This document shows, one piece after another, positions 50,148 through 59,225 of a DNA stretch of 64,000 bases. The stretch lies in NCBI GenBank assembly GCA_947504035.1, contig CANNGA010000007.1, positions 156,992 through 220,991 of the forward strand, in the 5' to 3' direction. Positions within the stretch are counted from its first letter, which is position 1; every line of letters begins with the position of its first letter. Under the pieces are notes generated by a model, which was given only the letters and a program-made list of their open reading frames with translations, searched no databases and had not been told where the DNA came from. Position numbers and translations under genes: made by a program. This stretch comes from an uncultured Flavobacteriaceae bacterium. Its GTDB lineage: Bacteria > Bacteroidota > Bacteroidia > Flavobacteriales > Flavobacteriaceae.

Positions 50148-51665
50148 ATGAGGTTAAATCATGTATTTGTAGCGTTAGTAGCGCTTGTATTGATGAGTAA
50201 TTGTAGCAGTAACGATCGTGAAGAAGCGTTTAACCGCCCTAAAATACGTCTTATGAATGGTGTGAATCCAGATGTAGCGCCTTTAGACGTCGAGATTTTT
50301 AATGGGGAAGAATTACGTTTCCGGATAGAGAATGTCTCTAATGTTTTTCAAATAGAAATTCGAAACAATACAAATGCTAACGTTGTTGTAACCCCACTTA
50401 TAGAGAATAGTGATACAGGCTCTTTTCTCATAGCATCTTTAGTGGGACAGGATCAAACGACGGCTTTCGATGTTTTTGCTGGAGATCAAAATTTAGGACG
50501 CATAGCTTTAGCGTTAAAAGTGCCTTTTAAGTTGCTTGTAGAAGGTAACGAAGTCGATGGTGTTTTTAATGTGGCACCAAATGGCAGCCTACCAAAGCAA
50601 TTAAAAATTCTAACCAATACCAATCAAGAAATAGCCAATTTTAATTACCGTAATGTTTCCATCTTAGAAGGTTTTGAAAGCTCATTTGATTTTGAAATAA
50701 ATTCTGGAGACGATTTTTATTTTTTCCCTAACGTTACGCAAGCGGTCACACAAAAGCAACATTTAGGACTGTATTATTTTTCGGAAGCTTTAGGAAGACG
50801 TGTGCTTGTAAAACCCATAGCTATAGCAGCAGCAGATAGAGCGGGTTGTACACGTATAGAAAATAGAGCCAATTTTGGATTTACAAGCAGCACTGAAAAG
50901 TTTATTGTTGTACAAAACCAAATATTAGGAATAGAATTAGAATCTCAATTTAGAGGTGATATCTCTTTTTTCTATACGGAAAATAATTTGGTATGCCTTA
51001 AAAATGAAAGCAGCAGTAATGAGAAGTATATGGAGTATATCTACGAAAATGGACAACTTAAAACAACTAAAAAGTATGCCAGAGAAAACACCCTTACCGA
51101 TGAGGTAGACCATACGTATAACGCTGCTGGTGATAAACTACAAGAAGTCTTAAAAACCAAACCTCGCACGAGAGATGAATTTGTATTTATTACCGAATAC
51201 AACTATTCAGACTATAAAAATGGTGTTCCAGAGTTAACAACGAAAAGGCTTTTAAATACAACACGACCAGGCGCTGGTATTGAAGGTGAATACACCTATA
51301 AGACGATTTACGACACACAAGGCAGAAGACTAAGAGACTCTATTTCTATTAGAGGTGCAGCTTATGTTTTAGATGCAAGCTATAGTTATTACGATAATGA
51401 AACCATTGTTCTGCCTTATGAAGCGCTAGAAGGCAAAACCTTTAAAGCATTTCCTGTGGTGAAAACGTATACAAAATACAAGCAAGAAAATGACGCAACG
51501 GTAGTAGACGAGGCAAAAACCCTATCTAGAAGCAAAAACAGTGCGGGAGAAGTTATAAAAGGTTATGCGTTAAAGCGGCCAGGAATAACCGAACCACGCG
51601 ATGCAGCGATTGTTAGACTTGTCGAATTCGAAAATATAACGACATCGTGTAGAACCCTAAATTAA
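50148..51665 (+). CDS. Lipoprotein with YD/RHS-like C-terminal segments
   Basis: A 505-residue protein starting with a lipoprotein signal (VALVALVLMSNCSSND, lipobox Cys near residue 19) and an N-terminal beta-rich part to about 280. The C-terminal half has YD-like strand motifs (YIYENGQLKTTKKY, HTYNAAGDKLQEV, YKTIYDTQGRRLRDS). YD repeats form wrapping beta shells in RHS and teneurin proteins, but here only a few weak copies are present. It lies 21 bases after the barrel-like gene and 88 bases before the toxin gene, with a hairpin in that gap. Confidence 0.75.
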   Translation: MRLNHVFVALVALVLMSNCSSNDREEAFNRPKIRLMNGVNPDVAPLDVEIFNGEELRFRIENVSNVFQIEIRNNTNANVVVTPLIENSDTGSFLIASLVGQDQTTAFDVFAGDQNLGRIALALKVPFKLLVEGNEVDGVFNVAPNGSLPKQLKILTNTNQEIANFNYRNVSILEGFESSFDFEINSGDDFYFFPNVTQAVTQKQHLGLYYFSEALGRRVLVKPIAIAAADRAGCTRIENRANFGFTSSTEKFIVVQNQILGIELESQFRGDISFFYTENNLVCLKNESSSNEKYMEYIYENGQLKTTKKYARENTLTDEVDHTYNAAGDKLQEVLKTKPRTRDEFVFITEYNYSDYKNGVPELTTKRLLNTTRPGAGIEGEYTYKTIYDTQGRRLRDSISIRGAAYVLDASYSYYDNETIVLPYEALEGKTFKAFPVVKTYTKYKQENDATVVDEAKTLSRSKNSAGEVIKGYALKRPGITEPRDAAIVRLVEFENITTSCRTLN

Positions 51666-51678
51666 GAATGTACCCTTA

Positions 51679-51718
51679 AAACCGTGTAATGCCATAAGAC
51701 AATGCAATTACACGGTTT
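51679..51718 (+). other. 12-bp-stem hairpin between the lipoprotein and toxin genes
   Basis: AAACCGTGTAAT (51679-51690) pairs perfectly with ATTACACGGTTT (51707-51718) across a 16-base loop. There is no following T-run on the plus strand, so it is not a classical terminator. It could be a processing or stability element that sets a lower level for the toxin gene. Confidence 0.55.
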
Positions 51719-51753
51719 AAAAAGACTTTTAAACTGTATCTTTATAACGTTAG

Positions 51754-54700
51754 ATGATGAAAAAGTACCACATACTCATAGCATTATTATTAGTCATGTA
51801 CACGGCAAGTGCGCAACGTTTTCCCGTAAGAATCATTCCTACGGTTAACCCACCAGCACCCGTTAATTTTTATAATTACGCTGATGGTACGACGCTTAAT
51901 AGCCCTTTACGCGTACAATTGTTACTAGGGGATTTAGCGATCTCTAACCGACAAATACGTCTAAAAGTTGCTTTTGAAGGGAATGGTATTCGTTTTGAGA
52001 GTACCGATAATGTGATTGGTGCAGCTCCCTTGTTTATAGATGGGGGAACGCCTTTATTACTAACCAATGCCGATTTAGCGCCTTATTTTGAGTTGCAAAA
52101 TTTACAAGGCATTAGCCCCAGACGTTATGGTCAAGTTATTCCTGAAGGGAACTACCAATTTTGTTTTGAAGTCTTTGATGTGGCCAGAGGCGTGCAATTA
52201 GGAGAACGCACCTGCGCCTCAACATTTATATTTAATAACGACCCTCCTTTTCTTAATTTACCTGTAGATGGAGCTAATATAGAGCCTAAACCCGTAGATA
52301 ACATTGTATTTCAATGGACACCACGACACATTAATGTGAGTAATGTGGAGTACGAGTTTAGCCTGGTAGAAATTTGGGATAATAGTGTAGACCCACAAAC
52401 CGCATTTTTAACCTCGCCGCCCATTTACCAAGTAACCACAAGAGCTACGAGTTTAGTGTATGGGCCAGCCCAACCGCTTTTGCTAAATAACAAGCGCTAT
52501 GCGTGGCAGGTACAAGCGAAAGCTTTAAGAGGAGCAGAGGAAATAGGACTGTTTCGAAATGATGGTAAGAGTGAGGTTTTTTGGTTTAGTAAAACAGAAA
52601 CCTGTGGGACGCCAAAAAATATCTCTGGAGAACCCAAAGGCCTTTCTAAAATGAATGTGTTTTGGGACGAAGACCCTAATGTTTTTAGTGAATATACCAT
52701 AGCCTATCGTGAGAAAGACCGTCCTAACGCCAGATGGTTTACCAAACGAACCAATGCCGGTTGGGCTACCGTTTGGGACTTAAAACCCAATACCACCTAC
52801 GAATACAAGGTAAAAGGCAAATGTACTTTTCAATACGGGGCGTATAGTAACACTCAAGAATTGCGAACAGCAGCGGCAGAAGATGAGACCGCCAATTACA
52901 ATTGTGGTATTGTACCCGATGAAGTCGCAATCACTAACCGTCAAGGTCACTCTAATCTCCTTATAGGCGACCGCATTACCGCAGGTGATTTTGTGATTAC
53001 GCTTACCGATATTACTAGCGAAGCCAATGGGGTGATTTCTGGAAGTGGTTTTGTACGTGTGCCTTATTTTGAATTTGCGCGTTTTGGTGTGGTGTTTAAT
53101 AATATTTTAGTGAATACAGACTACCAATTAGCTGAAGGTGAAATTGTAACGTTGTATGATCCTGTATTTGGGGAGAATGCAGAGCTGGTGGTGGATATAA
53201 ATACAAATGTAGGTAAGGGCATTAATGGTGATAAGGGAGAAATAAAAGAGGTTACATTAGATTTTGTCATTGAGAAGATCACTATTAATGAGTTTGGAGC
53301 TATTGTAGTAACAGGTACCAATGGGGAAGAACATATTATTCCTGGTGGAAAAGATGTTACCATTGTAGATAAAGAGGGAACACCATGGACGGTATCAGAG
53401 AATGGGGAGATTACTAAAGGCGAGAGTGCTCAAGGCGGAAAAGCAACACCAAATAACACCCAAGGCATTAGTGCTAGTGGTGTTACACAAATAACGGCTA
53501 AAGGTGTAAGAGTAACGTTTAACAATAGTGGTTTTTACTACTATGATGGCATACCTAATCGTGTGGCTGATAAATTGACAGCTGTATACGACTACCTGCC
53601 TATAAATGAGGGCGGGGAATATGCTGTGCCTTATAAAGTGATATCGAATATACCAAGTCATGAGAACGATATCATAACAGCAACAGTAACCTTTACAGAT
53701 AATAGTAGCACCAAAGAAGATATCATCTTTAAAACCAAAGACGGCATAAAAGTAAATGCCACGTGGGAGGGCAACACGGCGACCTTACAATTGCAACAAA
53801 AATTTGACTATGCTGTAGAAGACATATTGGCGACCGTAAAACCTAAAGACAGTACTGGGCAATATACCGTTGCAGGGGTGTTTAAACACGTCCACCTTGC
53901 TGCACAAGAGCTGAAAGCGATAGATATTACACTAGTGCCAGTACAACGTAATGCAATAAGTGCTAACATAAAAGCACAAATAAACGCTATTTATAACAAA
54001 GCAGGCGCCGATTTTAACATCACTATAGACCCGCCTTTAGATATTAGCAAAGCTGATTGGAATTTAGACGGGAATGACACTGTAGATGTAGGCGATAGCA
54101 GTCTGTTGGCACAATACACCGAAGAAGAACGTGCCATATTTAGATATTATAAAAGCCAACGTACTTATGATAGCAAGCGCTATTACATATTTGTACTAGG
54201 TGAAACAATGCTTCCATCTAAAACCATAGAAGGGTTTATGCCACTAGGCCGGCAGTATGGCTTTGTGTTTAACCCAAGTAACCTAGCAAAAACCATAGCC
54301 CACGAATTGGGGCATGGCGTATTTGGGTTACAGCACCCGTGGGATACTTATAATTTTGAGCCAGGCCAAACCGATTGGCTTATGGATAACAGTCCTAATG
54401 GTACAGCTTTAAACCATATGGACTGGGAACAAATGCATTCTGGAGGTATAAATATCTATGCGTTTCAGGATGATGAGGATGGGGAGTTTGAACCTTGGAC
54501 ACATTTACAAGGTTTAATTGTTGAAAATTTTGAAGGATACGAAAACTTAAATAAAGTCTTTATTGATGAGACAGGAGCTCTTGTTAAATTACCTGCGGAA
54601 GCAAGAGATTTTTCGTTTTATAGAGGATACTTGATTGGTTTTACTATAAACAACGAGCGGTGGATATCCTTTGGAGTAAGAAAAAAAGATAAATATAAAG

Positions 54701-56937
54701 GTTTTTATAAAGATGTTGTAGAGAAAGAAAATGGGACGTACAGCCTAACCAGTAACAACAAACCGTATATATTTAATCTTCCAATAGAGCAAAATGATGA
54801 TGTATTCTTTGTTTTAAAACCAAAGGAAGAAGGTAGTTGTGTGCCTTCTGATATTTATAAGGCTGTATCCTCAACTTCGATACAAAGTAATACTTCACAT
54901 ATAGACCAAAAAATTATTAGTTCTACAGACCTAATTAATGAAAATGGTTTTATAAGTGCTATAGAAAATTTTGGTACAAATGATAATAAACTAAATTGTT
55001 TACCAAGCCGAACAAGAGAGTTTTTCAAATTTGTAATAGAACATAACAATTCCTATAATAATGCATTAACAGAAGAAGAGGAAAATGCACTATTCAATGA
55101 ACTTGTAAAATATAAAAACATACATATTCAAGGTTTAGATGGTAATATTCCGTCGGCACCATATGCTAGTATTACCTTTAATGAGATGCTTAATTATGGG
55201 GTTAATGAGTTGGTTGCTAATTTAAAGGAAAATGAAAATAGAATCTTAGAAGAGCTTAAAGATGTTCTTCTGGTAATCACCATGGAAGATTACGAGCTTA
55301 TAAGAGACGTATATGATATTTATAATACAAACGCAGCTATAGATAAAAATTGTACGTTTTTTGAGCATACTAGTCAACTCTTTCAAGATAATCCAAACCC
55401 ATCATCGTCTGAAAAATATATTGCCATTGCAAAAGACGTTTATGAAGTTGCTAATTTAAACGAATTTTTCGAAGGCTTATCTTGTTTGTTAGGTAAGGCT
55501 ATAATTCCTGAAAAATATTATAATAAAAATAGGCTTGATTTTACAGGATTAAACCTAGAAAATAATTTCCAACAGCAACTCGCCCTTGTTGGTTTCCCTA
55601 GTGATGTGAGTAATAACTTATCAGATTTTATTACTTTTTATCAAGATGCAGGTATGGCTTGTGGCTGTGGTGCATGGAACTCTGCTATAGATGCAATAAA
55701 AGGTTTACCTGATTTAGCGGCAATGTTAAGCACACATCCAGAAGATGTTTACAATGCAATAACAGGGTTGTTTAGAGATAATAATGGCGACCTAGCAAGT
55801 AAAGGCTTTTTAGAAGGTACTATAGAAGCATTAAAAGCACATCATGGTTTTCATAATGGTAATATAGTAGATGAGTATGAGGTTGCTTACAGTGTATGTT
55901 ATGATGCCGTATTTGTTTTAAGTTTATATGTAGGTGTTGGAGAGGTAAAGGCATTAGCCCAAGCAGGATCTTTTGCAAAGCGCATAGCTATCTTAAAAGG
56001 TATTGTTAAAAATATACCTAAATCTGCCATAGGTAGCATAAAGAATATTCCAAAAATGCTACAAAAGTTGCCTGAAAATACTCAGAAAGTTTTACTTACA
56101 ATGGCTAATGAAGCCTTGTTACATGCACCTAAAACTTACCTAAAAGCTTTAGATACCCAAATAGCAACATTAGCACTTTATACTAATACCTCAGTTGAGA
56201 TTGCACGTTTTACAGCAAACGGTTATGTGATAATTTCTGAAGCTTCTAGAGCAGCCCAAGTAAAAAATATTATCTTTACATCAGCAGAGGATGTTACGAA
56301 CTTGGCTGGCGATTCAGGTAAATTAGTTTTATTTACAGATGAAGGAGGTGAAGTTTTTGCAAAGATAGTTGATGATTTGGTTAACGCTGGGGGTGATTTA
56401 CTAAATTCGTCGGGTAAGTTTATTGATGATATACTAGAAGCTGATTATGCGAAATACTTAACTAGAAAGTCTAGTCAAGGTAAACCACCAAGAAATCGTT
56501 TAGATTGGAAAGAAGCTAGAGATTATTGGCTAAATGATTCTCCATTAGCAAGAGGAAATAATTTTAATAAAAAAGCTTGGAAAGAGGAATGGTATCCAGC
56601 TTGGGAGGTTCGTTTAGACAATGGTAAATTTATTGATGGTTATAATCCGTTTACTAAAGAAATAGTTTCAAGAAAAGCTACAGAATTAGTAGATATTCAA
56701 GAATCTACGTTTATCAAATATTTAGATGAGCTTAAAACTAAATATGCTCCCCCAAGAACAATTACAACTAAGAAGCAAGGCGCTATATATGACCAATTAA
56801 GAACAAATCCCGAATTGCCTTTAGACTCTAAACTTATTTTAGAAATACCAGAATCAAATGCTAATTTTTCAGGTTTAGCTAAATACAGAAAAATAGCAGA
56901 AGAGAAAGGAATAATTTTAAGATTAAAACCAGAATAA
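51754..56937 (+). CDS. TANFOR-like polymorphic toxin with embedded metzincin protease
   Basis: A 1727-residue exported protein. Domains in order: signal peptide (1-20, ATG at 51754 or 51757); TANFOR-like N-terminal domain (about 21-275, LPVDGANIEPKPVDNIVFQW, FQWTPRHINVSNVEYEFSLV); Fn3 domain (about 283-372); beta-rich region to 715; metzincin-like protease (about 715-905) with H850ELGHGVFGLQH861 and a Met-turn-like DWLMDNS; spacer with no recognised domain (905-1370); hydrophobic helical segment (about 1375-1560); C-terminal putative toxin (about 1570-1727) with WYPAWEVRLDNGKFIDGYN and SRKATELVDI. There is no T9SS tail. The tip resembles nuclease-type polymorphic toxin ends, but the activity is not proven. 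A small gene follows after 7 bases. Confidence 0.82.
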   Translation: MMKKYHILIALLLVMYTASAQRFPVRIIPTVNPPAPVNFYNYADGTTLNSPLRVQLLLGDLAISNRQIRLKVAFEGNGIRFESTDNVIGAAPLFIDGGTPLLLTNADLAPYFELQNLQGISPRRYGQVIPEGNYQFCFEVFDVARGVQLGERTCASTFIFNNDPPFLNLPVDGANIEPKPVDNIVFQWTPRHINVSNVEYEFSLVEIWDNSVDPQTAFLTSPPIYQVTTRATSLVYGPAQPLLLNNKRYAWQVQAKALRGAEEIGLFRNDGKSEVFWFSKTETCGTPKNISGEPKGLSKMNVFWDEDPNVFSEYTIAYREKDRPNARWFTKRTNAGWATVWDLKPNTTYEYKVKGKCTFQYGAYSNTQELRTAAAEDETANYNCGIVPDEVAITNRQGHSNLLIGDRITAGDFVITLTDITSEANGVISGSGFVRVPYFEFARFGVVFNNILVNTDYQLAEGEIVTLYDPVFGENAELVVDINTNVGKGINGDKGEIKEVTLDFVIEKITINEFGAIVVTGTNGEEHIIPGGKDVTIVDKEGTPWTVSENGEITKGESAQGGKATPNNTQGISASGVTQITAKGVRVTFNNSGFYYYDGIPNRVADKLTAVYDYLPINEGGEYAVPYKVISNIPSHENDIITATVTFTDNSSTKEDIIFKTKDGIKVNATWEGNTATLQLQQKFDYAVEDILATVKPKDSTGQYTVAGVFKHVHLAAQELKAIDITLVPVQRNAISANIKAQINAIYNKAGADFNITIDPPLDISKADWNLDGNDTVDVGDSSLLAQYTEEERAIFRYYKSQRTYDSKRYYIFVLGETMLPSKTIEGFMPLGRQYGFVFNPSNLAKTIAHELGHGVFGLQHPWDTYNFEPGQTDWLMDNSPNGTALNHMDWEQMHSGGINIYAFQDDEDGEFEPWTHLQGLIVENFEGYENLNKVFIDETGALVKLPAEARDFSFYRGYLIGFTINNERWISFGVRKKDKYKGFYKDVVEKENGTYSLTSNNKPYIFNLPIEQNDDVFFVLKPKEEGSCVPSDIYKAVSSTSIQSNTSHIDQKIISSTDLINENGFISAIENFGTNDNKLNCLPSRTREFFKFVIEHNNSYNNALTEEEENALFNELVKYKNIHIQGLDGNIPSAPYASITFNEMLNYGVNELVANLKENENRILEELKDVLLVITMEDYELIRDVYDIYNTNAAIDKNCTFFEHTSQLFQDNPNPSSSEKYIAIAKDVYEVANLNEFFEGLSCLLGKAIIPEKYYNKNRLDFTGLNLENNFQQQLALVGFPSDVSNNLSDFITFYQDAGMACGCGAWNSAIDAIKGLPDLAAMLSTHPEDVYNAITGLFRDNNGDLASKGFLEGTIEALKAHHGFHNGNIVDEYEVAYSVCYDAVFVLSLYVGVGEVKALAQAGSFAKRIAILKGIVKNIPKSAIGSIKNIPKMLQKLPENTQKVLLTMANEALLHAPKTYLKALDTQIATLALYTNTSVEIARFTANGYVIISEASRAAQVKNIIFTSAEDVTNLAGDSGKLVLFTDEGGEVFAKIVDDLVNAGGDLLNSSGKFIDDILEADYAKYLTRKSSQGKPPRNRLDWKEARDYWLNDSPLARGNNFNKKAWKEEWYPAWEVRLDNGKFIDGYNPFTKEIVSRKATELVDIQESTFIKYLDELKTKYAPPRTITTKKQGAIYDQLRTNPELPLDSKLILEIPESNANFSGLAKYRKIAEEKGIILRLKPE

Positions 56938-56944
56938 AGAAATA

Positions 56945-57418
56945 ATGAATAAATCAGATTTGCTTCAATCAAATATTGAAGAGATATTAATCAATATGGA
57001 CTTCATCGAAAAATATCAGGTTTTATCTGATAAATTCAAAGAGAGTAATGAAGATTATGTTTTTAATGATAATGATGTTTTTGATTTATTTAAAACACTA
57101 GGTTTTTCAGTAGAAAAACATGAATGGAATCAGTTTTTTACAAATTTTGAAAAATGTAATGATTTTTTGTACAGATTTGGATTTACGATTAAGTTTAATA
57201 TTGTAGAGTTTGACGTAACAATAGTAAGTGAGAGATTTGAAATTAAATCTGGTGGTTCATATGGTCTATTAGTTCAATTAATTACTGATTGGAAAAGAAC
57301 TGTGTCAAAACCTGGTTTTGGCAATCAGACTCAATTAAAGGAGTTGTTGAGAGAAGGTATTAATCTTTTTAATGAAATCAAAAAAGAGGTTACAGAAAAG
57401 TTTTCAGAAACAGTATAG
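56945..57418 (+). CDS. Putative immunity protein for the TANFOR toxin
   Basis: A 157-residue cytosolic, acidic, single-domain protein (no signal peptide) starting 7 bases after the toxin stop. It is rich in Phe, Asn and Asp and alpha/beta in character (FTIKFNIVEFDVTIVSERFE). Size, lack of export signal and position directly behind a variable toxin tip are the hallmarks of immunity genes in polymorphic toxin systems. I do not recognise the family. The base composition is more AT-rich than the toxin backbone, which fits a swapped tip-immunity module. Confidence 0.7.
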   Translation: MNKSDLLQSNIEEILINMDFIEKYQVLSDKFKESNEDYVFNDNDVFDLFKTLGFSVEKHEWNQFFTNFEKCNDFLYRFGFTIKFNIVEFDVTIVSERFEIKSGGSYGLLVQLITDWKRTVSKPGFGNQTQLKELLREGINLFNEIKKEVTEKFSETV

Positions 57419-57419
57419 G

Positions 57420-57488
57420 GTTTAGCTAAAACGCTTTCAACTTCGATAACCGGTGTTTTTAGAAATGTACATTTAGCGGCCCAAGAGC
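57420..57488 (+). pseudogene. Scrap of a second TANFOR-toxin backbone
   Basis: A short in-frame stretch reads LAKTLSTSITGVFRNVHLAAQEPP. Its core GVFRNVHLAAQE matches GVFKHVHLAAQE, at about residue 707 of the full toxin, just before the metzincin domain, in 10 of 12 positions. It starts at the stop of the first immunity gene and is cut by the left end of the IS1380-type element. It is a remnant of a paralogous or displaced toxin. Confidence 0.7.
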
Positions 57489-57695
57489 CCCCCGCTAGCG
57501 CTCATTTGTACCTTAAATCCGTATGTTTTTAAGAATGGATTGAAAATCATATTTGACATTAAAGTTTTGCTCAAATCTTGTATTTTACTAAAGATGTTTA
57601 GGTTTTTAAATTTTTATTGGACGTACTTTTCCCATTAAAGTTTTTACTCTTTCTTTTAAATATAGTATTTCAAGGAGCATTTTAGTAATAAATAC

Positions 57696-58985
57696 CTATG
57701 TCTTAAAGTGCGTATTACCATATATTCTTAGTTTGTATTGTCTCGAGCTTTTTACCCATTTTGCTGGTATAGTGATAAACCTGAAAATGAATTTCTTTAT
57801 TCTAAAATTAGTTTTGAGACCTTCAAATTTAGTGGTAAACCGAGTAATGATGTGATGATAGAGATTTCTACAGATTGCAGAAAAAATCATGAACACCGTG
57901 TTTTGTTCCAACTTAGAAAAGGGAAGATTATTCCATCCAAAATCATTTTTTAATACATCAAATTCTTTTTCAGTAGTTCCTCTTTGATTGTAGAAGTAAA
58001 CGATTTCAGTAGGTTTTGCATCAAAATCATTTGTTAGAATAGCTGAATATATGTAAGCTTCATTGGTAAAAAGGTTGGTCTGCTTATATTTCCTCTCTAC
58101 TTTTGATACTACTAACCGATACGTTTTTAAGCTAGCCTTTTTACCCCTATTGGCTCGTAAAAAGGGGGTAAAGAGTATTTCTCCCCTGTAAACGGTTTCT
58201 TGTTTTGTCTCGATCCTTTGCCAATGTTCGATGTCTTTTATTGCTTTTGCTACCGAAGCATTTATACGAGCCTTTATGTAAAAGTTGGTTACTTTTTTGG
58301 CAACCAATTCGACAACTTCGTTTAAATAAGAAGCACTATCAGCTCGAAAAGAGTTAACCACCACATTGTGATTATCCAGTAAACTAAACATTCTCGATAA
58401 TGTTTCATGTTGTAGGATACCTGCATGGCTATTACCATTTCTATTCTCAACATATACAATATTGTTTCCTATAATGCCAACTCCTGGACAATAACCATAT
58501 TGCTTTAAATAAGTATTGTTGCTGTCCGCTTTATTATTGAAAACATAGGTGTTGTCATAATCAAGAGTTAACGGAGCTTTGCCTAAACCTTGAACTTTCA
58601 TTAATATTTTTATGTTCAGTGCATTGATATACTCATGAATACTTAATTGATGATCCCGCTTACCTCTTGGAGTTTTTATTGTAGTTTTTGGTAACGACAG
58701 TTCTTTAAACCTATCCAATATTCTATCTGGGCTCGGAATTTGTAAGTATGGTATTCCTTCTAAGAATTTTTTTAGATTAGTAGCTATATCTTCAATACAA
58801 TCGCCTCCACAGAAGTAAATAGACCAAAAGGCATATAAAATATCCTTCCAACTGTATTTATATTGATTAGGTAATTTAGGTAAATTTTGTTCTAGCAATT
58901 CACCTATTCCTTGTTGCTCAAATTCTTCTAGAACAAAGTTTAAGCCGCCAAATGGATTTACATGAGTAGAATTGATTATTTTCAT
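57696..58985 (-). CDS. IS1380-family DDE transposase
   Basis: A 429-residue transposase. DDE positions: Asp in TLDYDNTYVFN near residue 144, Asp in NSFRADSASYLNE near 217 and Glu in YNQRGTTEKEFDVLKND near 338; this YxxRGxxExxxxxLKxD block is diagnostic of the IS1380 group. The N-terminus (FGGLNFVLEEFEQQGIGELL) is also typical. The frame is complete, so the enzyme may be active. A hairpin terminator pointing into the gene lies upstream. Confidence 0.93.
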   Translation of the reverse strand: MKIINSTHVNPFGGLNFVLEEFEQQGIGELLEQNLPKLPNQYKYSWKDILYAFWSIYFCGGDCIEDIATNLKKFLEGIPYLQIPSPDRILDRFKELSLPKTTIKTPRGKRDHQLSIHEYINALNIKILMKVQGLGKAPLTLDYDNTYVFNNKADSNNTYLKQYGYCPGVGIIGNNIVYVENRNGNSHAGILQHETLSRMFSLLDNHNVVVNSFRADSASYLNEVVELVAKKVTNFYIKARINASVAKAIKDIEHWQRIETKQETVYRGEILFTPFLRANRGKKASLKTYRLVVSKVERKYKQTNLFTNEAYIYSAILTNDFDAKPTEIVYFYNQRGTTEKEFDVLKNDFGWNNLPFSKLEQNTVFMIFSAICRNLYHHIITRFTTKFEGLKTNFRIKKFIFRFITIPAKWVKSSRQYKLRIYGNTHFKT

Positions 58986-59024
58986 AGCTGTGTTTTATCG
59001 CAACACCAATTTAGGTGAAAACAC

Positions 59025-59063
59025 AAAAAACCGCAAACCCAATTATAACAAAGGTTTGCGGTT
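59025..59063 (-). terminator. Terminator-like hairpin guarding the IS1380 transposase
   Basis: AACCGCAAACC (59029-59039) pairs with GGTTTGCGGTT (59053-59063). On the minus strand the stem is followed by TTTTTTG, so it would stop transcripts entering the element from outside before they reach the transposase. Confidence 0.7.
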
Positions 59064-59115
59064 ACATCTTACTATTAACATACGGATTTAAGGTACAAAC
59101 GAGCGCTAGCGAGGG

Positions 59116-59207
59116 TACAACTCTATCAAAAATTAAAGACTGAATATCCAGATCTTAATATTGAAAATATATCCATTCAAACTTCGGGAGGGAGTTTAGA
59201 TTTATAA
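59116..59207 (+). pseudogene. Orphan C-terminal toxin tail
   Basis: An open frame emerges from the right end of the IS element and reads VQLYQKLKTEYPDLNIENI, then SIQTSGGSLDL and a TAA at 59205-59207. It has no start of its own and stops 18 bases before a small immunity-like gene. Together with the backbone scrap on the other side of the IS it marks a second toxin whose middle has been lost. Confidence 0.6.
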
Positions 59208-59225
59208 CCTTTTATTCAATTATAA

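Larger units (their letters stand above)
57489..59115 (-). mobile_element. IS1380-family insertion sequence, 1627 bp
   Basis: Terminal inverted repeats of 39 bases lie at 57489-57527 and 59077-59115 with two mismatches. They begin CCC(C/T)CGCTAGCGCTC and continue TTTGTACCTTAAATCCG. A single transposase gene lies on the minus strand. The length is usual for the family. IS1380 elements normally make a 4-bp target duplication, but the flanks here (GAGC and TACA) differ, so the element was probably involved in a deletion that removed the middle of a toxin gene. Confidence 0.85.

Noticed and set aside
57489..59115. A 4-bp target duplication around the IS1380 element
   Set aside because: Flanking bases GAGC and TACA do not match, nor do shifts by one or two bases.
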